Assembly (NCBI GenBank): GCA_003615045.1
Contig: ML014357.1
Coordinates: 1 to 22,708 of the forward strand
Length of the DNA stretch: 22,708 bases
Origin: Caulochytrium protostelioides
Taxonomy: Eukaryota; Chytridiomycota; Caulochytriomycetes; Caulochytriales; Caulochytriaceae
Direction: 5' to 3'
Part shown: positions 8,174-17,179 of the stretch, one piece after another
Position numbering within the stretch: position 1 is the first letter of the stretch
Layout of the letters: the number at the start of each line of letters is the position of its first letter
Program-made: the position numbers and the translations under genes
The notes under the pieces: model-generated
What the model was told of the DNA's origin: nothing
Seen by the model: only the letters and a program-made list of their open reading frames with translations
The model's database searches: none

Positions 8174-9272
8174 TTGCAACGACCCATCGACGCCCATCAG
8201 ACCAACCGCGTTGGCGTCCGCATACGCCGTCGGCGTCTTCAGCCGGCGTCTCCGGCGGCGGACGGGACGGCGATAGACGGAACGGCGATGTCGCCATCGC
8301 TGGCCCTGCCGCAACGTGGACCGCGGCGGCCGTCAGCGATCGTCGGGTGCATGTGCACGACGCGGCCTTCGGAGCGGTACGGCACGGCGCCGCCCGACTC
8401 GCACTCGCACGCCGGTCGCCGCTCAGGCCATCTTTGTTGTTTTTTATTGTTTCTCCGAGTACGGAAGGCTTCCTCCAGCGGCGACACTGGACGGCTAGCG
8501 CGACGTTCCGATGGTGTTCAAATCGATCCTTCGGCCATCGTGCCCTTCCGGGTGGGTGGATGGCTTCATCGGTGGCTGTGGCCCGTCGTCGCATCCATTT
8601 TTTGGTTGGCCATCGAGGACCAATGATCGCTTGATCGTTGGTCGTGGTCCACCACCGCTGTTCTCAAGCTCTCGTGATTAATACCTTCGATACCTCCTCG
8701 CGCATATCCGACGCGTCCAGCGCTCTCGCCCATTGATGGCCTTCGATCTCATTGGTCGACCAGACGTCCGCTTTATCGTGTGCTCGGCTCCTTGCTTGTC
8801 GGCGACGCGCTCATTGCTCATTCCTCATTGTGCCCATCCGCATCCTCATTGGTCGTTCCGCAGAGCAACGCTTGAAACCATCGAGTCGACCGCCTCGGAT
8901 CCCCTTCCAGCAGACGTGGTTGTCTGTCCATCCGACACTTGCAGCCGCTTCTTATACGCGCTGCATTCCGAGCAGCTGTGCTGGCTCCTGCCGATCCGCG
9001 CTGACGCGACCGCCCGTCTATCGCCACGCCGCTTACGTCCGCCTTCCGCGACCGCCGGGGCCCTCCTTCGGCGACCGTCAACCGCGCGCCCCCCGCGGCC
9101 CACCCTTTTCCCTCTCCGCCGCGCCGCGCCTTCAGCCGTCGTCAAGCATCGACCCGTCGCCTCCCATACATTGATCAGCCGCGGATACGGTTCCGGCATA
9201 CCTCATACCCCATCCACGGCGTCCGCGCGAGAAAAAAAAAGCGTCGTCAGGGCTTGAGTGGCGCGCGCAACT

Positions 9273-12200
9273 ATGCTGGCGACGACGGCGCCCGCGGCGC
9301 GGGGCCATCATCCCGCCGCCGGCACCGGCGCCGGCGCCGGCGGCTTCCGCGGCTCTGCATACGTGGGCCTCGATGCCAACTTCGATGACTGTCAAGCCGC
9401 CGTGCCTGCCGGCCGCGGCGGCGCGCGCCATCATGTCACCCCCGCGCATGGCGGCCCGGGCGGCGTAGGCGACCAGCCGCGGGGCCGACCGGTTGATCCA
9501 CGCCATCGAGGGACGGACCTCGGCCGGCTCTTCAGCCGCGGGCAGAGCCGCTCCCCGAGCCAGAGCGCCGGCACCGGGCACCGGCCCGCCGAGAGCGGCC
9601 ACGGCCGTGCCAGCGCCGAAGGCGGCGGCCATACCCGGATGCCGTCGAAAGCCGTGCCCGGTCTGACGGCGAACTTCCAGGCGGTCCCGCTGCATATGCC
9701 GCCATCGCGTTCCGCCTCAGTCTCGCAACCACCCGACCATTATCAGCAGAAGCAGCTACAGCAGCAACAACGCTATTCTCAGCAGCAGCATCCGAAGCAG
9801 CAGCTACAGCCACAGCAGCCACAGCAGCAGCAGCCATCGCAGCAGCAGCAACAGCCGTATACCGCGTCTCACAACGGATCGCATCCGCATCTGCACCCCC
9901 ATCTGCGCCAGGGGAAGCCCAAGCTCAACGCATCCACGGCCTACGTGCCGCCGCATCCGCTCGATCTCGGACAGTGGCCGCCAGCGCGGCAGCCCTGCAG
10001 CCCCGTTTCTGCGCCACTGCTCGACACCCAGGTCCCGCGAGACTGGGGCGTGCCGCCCCCGCGCTCGGCGTCACCCGCCCCGGCCCCGGCCGCCGCCGCC
10101 GGTTCGAACAGCGACAGCGACGCCGCTAGCGTCACGAGCGCCACCACCAAAAAGACATCGCGGTTCAGCGCGTCGAAAGCGTTCGGCAAGTACCTCTCGC
10201 TGAAGCGGACGAAGCACCGCAACTCGCAGCTCCTCGACGCCGTCGTGCGATCCATGGACAGCGACGGCGGGTCCAGCGACGGGTCGGCGGCCTCCGCCGC
10301 CGTCTCGGCGACCGCGGCCGCGTCGCCGCCCTTGCAGGCGTCGTCGGCGGCCCCGCTCGCGGCCTATGCGTACGGCTTCGGCTACGACGGCGGCGACGAG
10401 AGCGTCCAGGTCTACGCGGCGCCCCTTGGGCGGCTGCCGATGCCGGCGGTCGCGCCCGCCGCCGAGGAAGGCCTGGTTCCCGTGCGGACGATGGCTGCCG
10501 CAGCGCCCACGCCCTTGCCCGCCGCCGATGCGCGCACCGGCGCTTCATATCCCGCGAGCCAGGCCATGCCTCCCCTGAGGCTGAGCATGCCGTCCAGCGG
10601 GGTCCCCCAGGACCACCGCTACGAGGATCGCCGCTACCAGGACCGCCGTGACGAGGATGAAGACGACGACGACAACGACGAGGCCGACGACGAGGAGGAG
10701 GACGTGCCTTTGGCGCTGCATCTGACGGGCCAGCGGGCGTCGTCACTCTCGGGCGCGTCCACGCGGCCGCGCTCCAGCCCATACGCCGGTAAGACCTCCC
10801 CTGGCGGCGGCGCGTCCTCGTCGTCCGCCTCCGTGAAGAGCAGCATGATTTACCCGAAGGGCCCGGTCCTCGTGAGTGCCCAGACGCTGCGGGGCGTGTC
10901 GCTGCAGCGCCGCGAGAGCCAGAAACAGATGCGCGAGGCCTACAGCAATCGCCTCAACTCGACCGGCCAGCGCAGCCGCCGCGCGAGCATCATTGGTAAA
11001 TCTGACGAGGGCATGACGGTGGAGTCAGCGGCATCGGCGTCAGCGTCTGCCAGCGACGGGGTAGCGATGCCGATGCCTCGCCACGGCTCGGCAGGGTCGC
11101 GGCTGCCCTCGACGGCCGAAGCGGTCGCGGCGGCGGCGGCCGGGGCGATGACACGCCGCCCGGTCTCGACCGAGCCGCTCGGCGAAGCAGTGGGACCGCC
11201 GTGCGACGTGCACTTCCAGGACGATACGGTCACCGTGCAGCGCCGCGTGACGTCGAGCCGCCGCGCTAAGGACCGACGCTTTTCCTTTGTCCCGGGGGAC
11301 GACGCCGCGCGGCTGTCGACAGCGGCGCCGGCCACGGCCGTGCTGCCCTTCGGGCCGTACAATCCGCTCGCGGCGGCCACGGCCGCGGCGTGGCATCGGT
11401 CTCACGCCGCCGACACGGCGACGTCGACGACGTCGGCGAGCGCTGACACGCGCACGGACACGGACACGCAGGCGGACGAGCAGAGCGATGCGACGCGGGC
11501 GTCTACCGCCGCGTCGTCGGCCACGTCGCCCCGCGGACCAGCAGCCCGGGCCGCCGCGGCGTCGCTGCCGCTGCTCGATATCCAGCTCGGCGACTTCAGC
11601 GATTTGTCGCTGATGTGTGCGAGCTGGGCCCACGACGCGGCGGGGGCGGCGACTGCTGCGCCCACGGCGGCGGCTGCGCCTACGGCGGCAGCTGCAGCTT
11701 CGCCCCCTGCCCCTGAACCCATGGCGGCGACGGCGGCGGCGGCGGCGGCGGCGGCGCCCCACCCCCTGGCGGCCGCGGCGCCCCAGGGCTCGTTGTCGCC
11801 CACCAGCCGGCGACTGCGGCGGCTGCCGTCGAACGCGCTGGACGCCGCCGACCCGCCACGCGGGCTGCGGGACCGCGAGCAAATCGAGCGCGCGGCCTCG
11901 CTGACGATCGATGTGTCCACGGCGTCGGACCGCGTGCAGGCACGCGCCGCCGTGGCCGATGACGCGCATGCTCGCGCGCGCTCTCGTGATGCTGTGGCAG
12001 GTGGCGGGTCGCCTTCGACTGCGGGGCGCGCGCAGGCGGCTGCTGACGCGACGTCGGCGGACCAGACGGGCACCCTCGACAGTCCAATCGACCGGTTTTT
12101 CCCTGAGAGCCCGCGGGACGAAATCGCGTTGATCTTTCAGCACTCCTTCAACCCGACCGAGATCGAGACGACGCCGGCAGCCTCCGATCGTCGCGGAAGG

Positions 12201-14750
12201 CGGCCGCATGCAGCCGCCGCTGATAATGGTGGGGCGGCAGCTGCAACCCCCGACGGCGACACCGACGATAGCGAGACGGCTGATGCAGACGAAGGCGCCG
12301 TGACTCGCAGCGACAGCGCGATCAACCTACCGCAGCGGTTTGGGCCGCCGCCGTCCCTTGCCGCGCCTGCGGCCGCTGCCGCCGCGGCAAGGATGCCCTC
12401 AACTGCGACGTCGGACATCGAGGTCGTGCTCAAGACCCCTGGCCACCGGCAGGAGCGGTCACACCACCCGACACGCGCCGACCTGCGGAAGGCGTCGCCA
12501 GGCCGCGCGGCTCAGCCACCGGCCGCCGCAGAGAGTGAAAGCGAGACGGGAGACGCGAGTGACAGCAGCGACGAGGGCGAGGGCCAGGACGACCCGCGTC
12601 CGTCGCACCGGTCGCAGCCGTCTACGTCGCTCGTCGGCGACGCGTATAACGTCTCGTCGATCGCCGGCGCCGCCATGCCGTCGCCGGCGGCGGCGGCGCC
12701 CATGGCGTCCATGGCGTCCATGAGTGCCCGCGGCGCCGTCCGGCCGACCGCGCCCTTGCTCCACCCAGCGGTTCGCACGCTCCGCAAACTTGAGGGCTCG
12801 TCGTCGTCACTGTCGTCGCTGTCCCACGGCGCCTCGACATCCACTACGTCTACCGCGAGCGCCGCGCCGTCCTCGGCACCGTCGCAAGCCAAGTCGTCAC
12901 GTCCGCAGTCGGCCGCCGCGGCCGCGCCGTCGATGCCTACGCCGCCTCCCACCTCGCTGTACCTTGCTTTCTCGGCGCCCGTGCCGTCCATGACCTCGGA
13001 GTACCCCATGCCGGCCTCCTCCCGCAGCGCCGGCGGCCCGATCGTCGCCGGCCCCACCGCCGACTCGCTGGCCGAGGGCGGTCACTACCAAAACACGCTT
13101 CTCCCGCCGTCCGTCCTCCCGCCGGGCGCCGCGGCGACCTTCACGTCAGGCTATGTGATGCCAACGGGCGTGCTGAACAGCGCAGCGCGCCCTGTATCGA
13201 CGCTCAGCCACGGCTCGAACGGCTCGGTCATAGGCAGCGACCCACGGATCCTGTCGGCGCACGGCGGGCTGAGCAGGGTGCCGCCGGTGCGGCAGGACAG
13301 CGTGGACAGCATGACCAGTCTGGACGGCATGGACGACGGCGTGCCGCTGCGCCGGTCGAGCGTCGCGAGCTGGGACAGCTTCACGTCGACGGCCGACGAG
13401 CCCGGGATGGGGTTCCTGCGCGGCCGCGGCGCGGGGAGCCGGATCTCCCTGCTGCCGATGCCGAGCGGCGCGTCCGACTGCGGCAGCGACACCGACTCGG
13501 TGAGCCTGGTGGCGCGCACGGAGCGCTCCAGCGGCCGACCCCTGAGTATGGTGGTCACGGACACCCACGGCGTCGACCCGACCATCCCCGGGTCGGTGGA
13601 CGGCTTGTCATCGGCGTCGCTGTCGTCGTCGCTGCCGGCGTCCAGCGAGGCGGGCCCTTCGCCCGATGTGCTGGTGCCGCAGCTGCTGAAGGCCCAGAAG
13701 GTCGTGACGACGACTCGCGACAAGATGGCGTGCTTCGAGGCCGCGCGGTTCATGGTCGCGTATGCGAAGGACGCGCCCGCAGCGATGCGCCGGCAACTGT
13801 GCGAGACGGCTGTCAAGAAGCTCAAGAAGCTCGCGCTGATGCAGGTCCCTGAAGCGCAGTTCCTGCTGGCGAACCTCTACATTGACGGCATCCCCGGATA
13901 CCAGAAGGACCACCAGAGCAACTATGCGAAAGCGTTTGCGCTGTACTACTCGGCGGCCCGTCGCGGCAACGAGGAAGCGCTGTTCCACGTGGCGCTGAGC
14001 TACGAGCAGGGTGCGGGCGTCACGCTCAACAAGGCCAAGGCGCTCCAGTACTATCGCAAGGCCGCGATCGGCAACCACCCAGGCGCGATGCTCCGGCTCG
14101 CCATGGCGCTTATCCACGGCGAGCTGGGCCAGTCGCCGAACGCACGCGACGGCGCGAAGTGGTTACGCCTTGCCGCCAAGTACGCCAACACCAAGTACCC
14201 GCACCCGCTGTACGAGTATGCGATGTGTCACGAGGAAGGCATCGACAACATCCTGTGGCCGGACCACGCGTACCTTGTCGAACTGCTCAGCGAGGCGGCC
14301 ACGCTCGGCCATGTGCACGCCCAGTATAAGCTGGGCAGCGCGTACGAGTACGGCAACTGGGGGCTCACGCCGGACCCCGAGAAGAGCATCGGCTACTACA
14401 CCGTCGCGGCCGAGAACGGCCATCTGGAGGCCATGTTTGAGCTTGCCGGATGGTACCTCACGGGCGCGCGCGCCGACACCTACGAGATGGCCGCGGACCC
14501 GCAGCGTGCGATTCACCTGGTGATGCAGAGCGCCGAGCGCGGCTTGGCCAAGAGTATGTTCGCGCTCGGCTACTTCTACGAGGAAGGGCTCTCGCTGCCG
14601 CGGGACATGCGCCTCGCCCAGCAGTGGTACCTGGCGGCTGCCGAGAAACAGGATGCACGCGCGATCCAGCGCTGTGTGGAGCTCGGTCTCATGCCGGGCG
14701 GCCGCCACAAGCCCAAGAAATCGGGTCACGCGGGATGCCGCGTCATGTAG
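9273..14750 (+). CDS. Skt5/Chs4-like chitin synthase activator with Sel1 repeats and CaaX box
   Basis: Skt5/Chs4 proteins recruit and activate chitin synthase at the plasma membrane through Sel1-like repeats and are prenylated at the C-terminus. The start is the ATG at 9273; a TGA lies in frame at 9255. The 1825-residue protein has an N-terminal ~1470 residues of low complexity: a Gln-rich stretch (about 158-197), a basic segment around SKAFGKYLSLKRTK, an acidic run near 470, and many Ala/Ser/Pro tracts. From about 1470, seven Sel1-like repeats follow (for example AQFLLANLYIDG, ALFHVALSYEQG, AQYKLGSAYEYG, SMFALGYFYEEG). The last four residues are CRVM, a CaaX box with terminal Met predicting farnesylation. 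Four RRxS motifs (about residues 546, 569, 667, 1360) are candidate PKA sites. S. cerevisiae Chs4 is about 700 residues, so the N-terminus is greatly extended. No introns are needed. Confidence 0.9.
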   Translation: MLATTAPAARGHHPAAGTGAGAGGFRGSAYVGLDANFDDCQAAVPAGRGGARHHVTPAHGGPGGVGDQPRGRPVDPRHRGTDLGRLFSRGQSRSPSQSAGTGHRPAESGHGRASAEGGGHTRMPSKAVPGLTANFQAVPLHMPPSRSASVSQPPDHYQQKQLQQQQRYSQQQHPKQQLQPQQPQQQQPSQQQQQPYTASHNGSHPHLHPHLRQGKPKLNASTAYVPPHPLDLGQWPPARQPCSPVSAPLLDTQVPRDWGVPPPRSASPAPAPAAAAGSNSDSDAASVTSATTKKTSRFSASKAFGKYLSLKRTKHRNSQLLDAVVRSMDSDGGSSDGSAASAAVSATAAASPPLQASSAAPLAAYAYGFGYDGGDESVQVYAAPLGRLPMPAVAPAAEEGLVPVRTMAAAAPTPLPAADARTGASYPASQAMPPLRLSMPSSGVPQDHRYEDRRYQDRRDEDEDDDDNDEADDEEEDVPLALHLTGQRASSLSGASTRPRSSPYAGKTSPGGGASSSSASVKSSMIYPKGPVLVSAQTLRGVSLQRRESQKQMREAYSNRLNSTGQRSRRASIIGKSDEGMTVESAASASASASDGVAMPMPRHGSAGSRLPSTAEAVAAAAAGAMTRRPVSTEPLGEAVGPPCDVHFQDDTVTVQRRVTSSRRAKDRRFSFVPGDDAARLSTAAPATAVLPFGPYNPLAAATAAAWHRSHAADTATSTTSASADTRTDTDTQADEQSDATRASTAASSATSPRGPAARAAAASLPLLDIQLGDFSDLSLMCASWAHDAAGAATAAPTAAAAPTAAAAASPPAPEPMAATAAAAAAAAPHPLAAAAPQGSLSPTSRRLRRLPSNALDAADPPRGLRDREQIERAASLTIDVSTASDRVQARAAVADDAHARARSRDAVAGGGSPSTAGRAQAAADATSADQTGTLDSPIDRFFPESPRDEIALIFQHSFNPTEIETTPAASDRRGRRPHAAAADNGGAAAATPDGDTDDSETADADEGAVTRSDSAINLPQRFGPPPSLAAPAAAAAAARMPSTATSDIEVVLKTPGHRQERSHHPTRADLRKASPGRAAQPPAAAESESETGDASDSSDEGEGQDDPRPSHRSQPSTSLVGDAYNVSSIAGAAMPSPAAAAPMASMASMSARGAVRPTAPLLHPAVRTLRKLEGSSSSLSSLSHGASTSTTSTASAAPSSAPSQAKSSRPQSAAAAAPSMPTPPPTSLYLAFSAPVPSMTSEYPMPASSRSAGGPIVAGPTADSLAEGGHYQNTLLPPSVLPPGAAATFTSGYVMPTGVLNSAARPVSTLSHGSNGSVIGSDPRILSAHGGLSRVPPVRQDSVDSMTSLDGMDDGVPLRRSSVASWDSFTSTADEPGMGFLRGRGAGSRISLLPMPSGASDCGSDTDSVSLVARTERSSGRPLSMVVTDTHGVDPTIPGSVDGLSSASLSSSLPASSEAGPSPDVLVPQLLKAQKVVTTTRDKMACFEAARFMVAYAKDAPAAMRRQLCETAVKKLKKLALMQVPEAQFLLANLYIDGIPGYQKDHQSNYAKAFALYYSAARRGNEEALFHVALSYEQGAGVTLNKAKALQYYRKAAIGNHPGAMLRLAMALIHGELGQSPNARDGAKWLRLAAKYANTKYPHPLYEYAMCHEEGIDNILWPDHAYLVELLSEAATLGHVHAQYKLGSAYEYGNWGLTPDPEKSIGYYTVAAENGHLEAMFELAGWYLTGARADTYEMAADPQRAIHLVMQSAERGLAKSMFALGYFYEEGLSLPRDMRLAQQWYLAAAEKQDARAIQRCVELGLMPGGRHKPKKSGHAGCRVM

Positions 14751-14788
14751 AAACAGTCCCCCTCGGGTCTGATGACGCACTCTTTTGA

Positions 14789-14796
14789 ATATATAT
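14789..14796 (+). terminator. Candidate 3'-end element of the Chs4-like gene
   Basis: ATATATAT lies about 38 nt after the stop codon in GC-rich surroundings. This matches the TATATA-type efficiency elements of fungal polyadenylation sites. Tentative. Confidence 0.4.
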
Positions 14797-14977
14797 GATA
14801 CACGTGGATATGATACCCACATTGGACTTGGTACCGTTTCGGTGAGGCTGATGGTAGCTAGTGCTTGTATGGGCGCTGCTGTGTATGGCGCCATGCGGAT
14901 CGTGCGGCCGAGCCTCGCGGATGCCCGTGGCCACCAGCCAGGAGCCTCTGCGAGATGCAAACCTGTGCAAATGCAAA

Positions 14978-15046
14978 AAAGTGTGGCGCAACGTGAACAA
15001 GAAAGGCGGAGGAATCTTGTGAGACGACCGCCATGCGCCACACTTT
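14978..15046. repeat. Perfect 13-bp inverted repeat with 43-nt spacer
   Basis: AAAGTGTGGCGCA at 14978-14990 is exactly complementary, in reverse, to TGCGCCACACTTT at 15034-15046. The pairing does not extend further on either side. It lies about 230 nt after the Chs4-like stop codon. It could form an RNA hairpin in a long 3' UTR, mark a small RNA, or be a remnant of an inserted element; none of these is shown. Confidence 0.85.
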
Positions 15047-15667
15047 GGGTAGCCGGGTCGCCTTCTCATGGCGGCTCTGAGTGATCGGCGCGTGCCGCTA
15101 TCGGCATATTGCCAGCATGAGCCAAATTCTCGTAGGAGCATAGACAGATCGGCAGGTAATCAAGACATCTCGTTCGGTTCATCACGCATCTTTCCTAGCG
15201 TGGTGTGTATTCAAAGCTCTTTTCTCGCGTACGTATTGCCCCGAGCCTGTCGCCTGGTTTTCTCTCGACTGAACCCACGTTGACAATGACCCTATAACGA
15301 ATCGCTCTCACCCTTTGACTAAGGCTATTGCTTCCCTTGGACGCCACCGGACCTCGCCATTCCTCTGTCACGACATCGGAATGCCTAGGGGTTGTCAGTC
15401 TGCCATGCTCCTCGGGATCGGAATCTGACGCCCAATCTGCATGTGAAGCGATATTGTAAACAGCGAACAAGCACGATAATCAGTTGAACCCCTCTGTCGA
15501 GCCCCATTTGATTACTGAGAGACGATCTCCAAGGCCAGATTTCGCAGCCGTCCCACGTTCCAGCCCTCTGCCGTTATCGTCGCCATCGCCATCCATGCCA
15601 TCCTCATCGTCGCCGCCATAACCACCGTCGCCGTCTTTACGCGCCACCCCCGCCGGCCGCCGCCACC

Positions 15668-16813
15668 ATGGGCGCCGCGCCCTCGGCCGCGCCGCGGACG
15701 CCGGCTGCCGACTCGACGCTCGTCGCGGACCTGCTCGACCTGCATCTGCCCACGCGCGCTCACGACGTCAACCACCTCCTGCGCCAGCGGCGCCAGAGCG
15801 CCGCGCCGAAAGACAAGACCGTGGCCGCCGCGCGGCCGACCACCGCCGCCGCCGCCGTCGCCGCGGCACCGGCTCCCACCACCGCGGCACCGGCTCCCGC
15901 CACTGCGGCGGCTCCCGCGGTGGCGGCCTCGCCCGCCGCGCCGCCCGCCACGCTGACCGCGTCCGAGACCCCGCCATCGGCCGCGTCGGCGGCGCCGTCG
16001 TCGTCCAGCTTCACGGACACGCTGATGGCGACGACCGGCAAGAACACGCTGATCGTCATCGGCGTCATCGTCGTCGTCGTGCTGCTCTCGTGCAGTGGAT
16101 GGATCATGACGCGGTTCCGGCAGGCCTCGAAGCAGCGCGCGGCGCGCGACCGGTACTGGGCGACGCGGGTGCCCACCGTCACCCGCGAGGCGCGCGCCCA
16201 GCGCGACGCGGAGCTCGCCGCCGCCTTCATGGAGAAGAAGCGCCTCATGCATGACTCACAGGCCCACCATCACCACCACCAGCAGACCCAGGCCCACGTC
16301 CTGCCCGCTGACCACCCGCGGCACCCGTCGCCCGCGATGCCCGCCCTGTATAGCTATGCGCCCGCGGGGATGGGCGACGCCGCCGCCGACGCCGCCCGCC
16401 ACCACCACCGCCGCCACCACGGCGGCGGCGGCGGGTATAGCGACGGCGTCGGCTACTCGGACGGCGGCGCGGCGCTGTACGCGACGCCGTACGGTATCAC
16501 CGCCGGCGGCGGCGCCTTCAGCGCGTTCATGGCGCCGACGGCGGCGCCCGTCTACGGCGAGCCCGGACGCGGCGCAGCGCACGGAAGCGCGAGCGGCGCC
16601 TCGACGCTGGCGCCGCCGCCGCGCGCGGGTCTCCAGGTCCGCAACGACCCGGACGCCATGCTGTCTGCGGACGCCCGTGACGGATCGCCGCCGTACCCGC
16701 CAAGCTCGGTGGACGCCGCGGCGGCGGCGGTGGCCTCGGCGGCGGCGGCGGCCGCAGGAACGTCGACGGCGCCCGCCATGAACTACCCCCATGATCCTTA
16801 TGCCTCTCCATAA
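15668..16813 (+). CDS. Unrecognised single-pass membrane protein with His-rich cytoplasmic tail
   Basis: I do not recognise this 381-residue protein. The start has a textbook context (GCCGCCACCATGG). Residues 50-115 are Ala/Thr/Pro/Ser-rich, as in O-mannosylated cell-surface stalks. One transmembrane helix lies at about 127-147 (TLIVIGVIVVVVLL), followed at once by basic residues (RFRQASKQRAARDR), so the C-terminus should be cytoplasmic. There is no cleavable signal peptide, so the helix is probably a signal anchor. The tail has two His-rich clusters (around 195-205 and 240-250), Gly/Tyr/Ser-rich repeats (YSDGVGYSDGG) and an Ala run near the end. The layout resembles fungal wall-stress sensors, but those have signal peptides and Cys-rich or longer Ser/Thr domains, so this is only an analogy. 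Same strand as its neighbours, with 366 nt to the next start. Confidence 0.75.
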   Translation: MGAAPSAAPRTPAADSTLVADLLDLHLPTRAHDVNHLLRQRRQSAAPKDKTVAAARPTTAAAAVAAAPAPTTAAPAPATAAAPAVAASPAAPPATLTASETPPSAASAAPSSSSFTDTLMATTGKNTLIVIGVIVVVVLLSCSGWIMTRFRQASKQRAARDRYWATRVPTVTREARAQRDAELAAAFMEKKRLMHDSQAHHHHHQQTQAHVLPADHPRHPSPAMPALYSYAPAGMGDAAADAARHHHRRHHGGGGGYSDGVGYSDGGAALYATPYGITAGGGAFSAFMAPTAAPVYGEPGRGAAHGSASGASTLAPPPRAGLQVRNDPDAMLSADARDGSPPYPPSSVDAAAAAVASAAAAAAGTSTAPAMNYPHDPYASP

Positions 16814-17179
16814 TCAGTCCTGTGGTCTTGGTCGATCATGTGCGCCTGAGGTCGACTTCCCACGACGCGGAGCCGCGGGCGGAATGGCCGAAAGAACCTC
16901 TTGTGGCGCTGCCGGCCTTCGCGTGCGCCACGTTTCCAGCGTCACGGGGGGCGGGTCGGGGTCAGGGCGGGGGAGCCGGGAGCTCGCGGGGAGCACCCTG
17001 CGCCGTGGCGGCGGACGCTCGCCACCCGCGCTCGGCCGACGTTGACGGCGGCCATGGACGATGCTGATTCGCCGATGCTGCTGCTCCCGTTTCAAATGCG
17101 TGATGCTGCTGGTCCCGTCGGCGTCGCCCATCGACCCTAGCTGGGGCCGCCTGCCGCGCCGCTCGCACGGGCGAGGAGG
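16814..17179. other. Intergenic region with possible upstream ORF
   Basis: Holds the 3' end of the membrane-protein gene and the 5' leader of the next gene. A 28-codon open frame runs from ATG at 17054 (context GGCCATGG) to TAG at 17140, ending 39 nt before the next start at 17180. It could be an upstream ORF that restrains translation, or a first exon. Otherwise nothing stands out. Confidence 0.4.

Larger units (their letters stand above)
6497..9272. other. Long divergent intergenic region between PDS5 and the Chs4-like gene
   Basis: About 2.8 kb separates two divergently transcribed genes and must contain both promoters. It is less GC-biased than the genes in its right third (8400-9260). 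It holds three repeat tracts (7420-7515, 7804-7853, 8121-8173) and a TATAAAG at 6910. Several frames are open for 100-350 codons, but they give Arg/Pro/Ala-rich or repeat-driven translations without domains. I call no gene. An unannotated transcript or spliced gene cannot be excluded, especially downstream of 6910. Confidence 0.55.
14751..15667. other. Intergenic region between the Chs4-like and membrane-protein genes
   Basis: About 0.9 kb, noticeably less GC-rich (roughly half GC by eye) between about 14960 and 15540 than the flanking genes. It should hold the 3' end of the Chs4-like gene and the promoter of the next gene. It contains a perfect 13-bp inverted repeat. I see no tRNA, 5S rRNA or convincing small gene. 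The last 100 nt are pyrimidine- and GTC/GCC-rich, typical of a fungal 5' leader. Confidence 0.6.

Noticed and set aside
8510-8540. GTTCAAATC, resembling a tRNA T-loop
   Set aside because: The flanks do not pair as a T-stem and no A-box or acceptor stem could be found at the right distance.
7550-8626. Plus-strand open frame of 358 codons in the PDS5-Chs4 spacer
   Set aside because: It runs through a 5-nt and a 6-nt microsatellite, has no domain, and its composition changes wherever a repeat begins. A 5-nt repeat is hard to reconcile with a maintained frame.
9258-9260. GTG at 9258 as start of the Chs4-like gene
   Set aside because: A eukaryotic nuclear gene should use ATG; one follows in frame at 9273 and an in-frame TGA lies at 9255.
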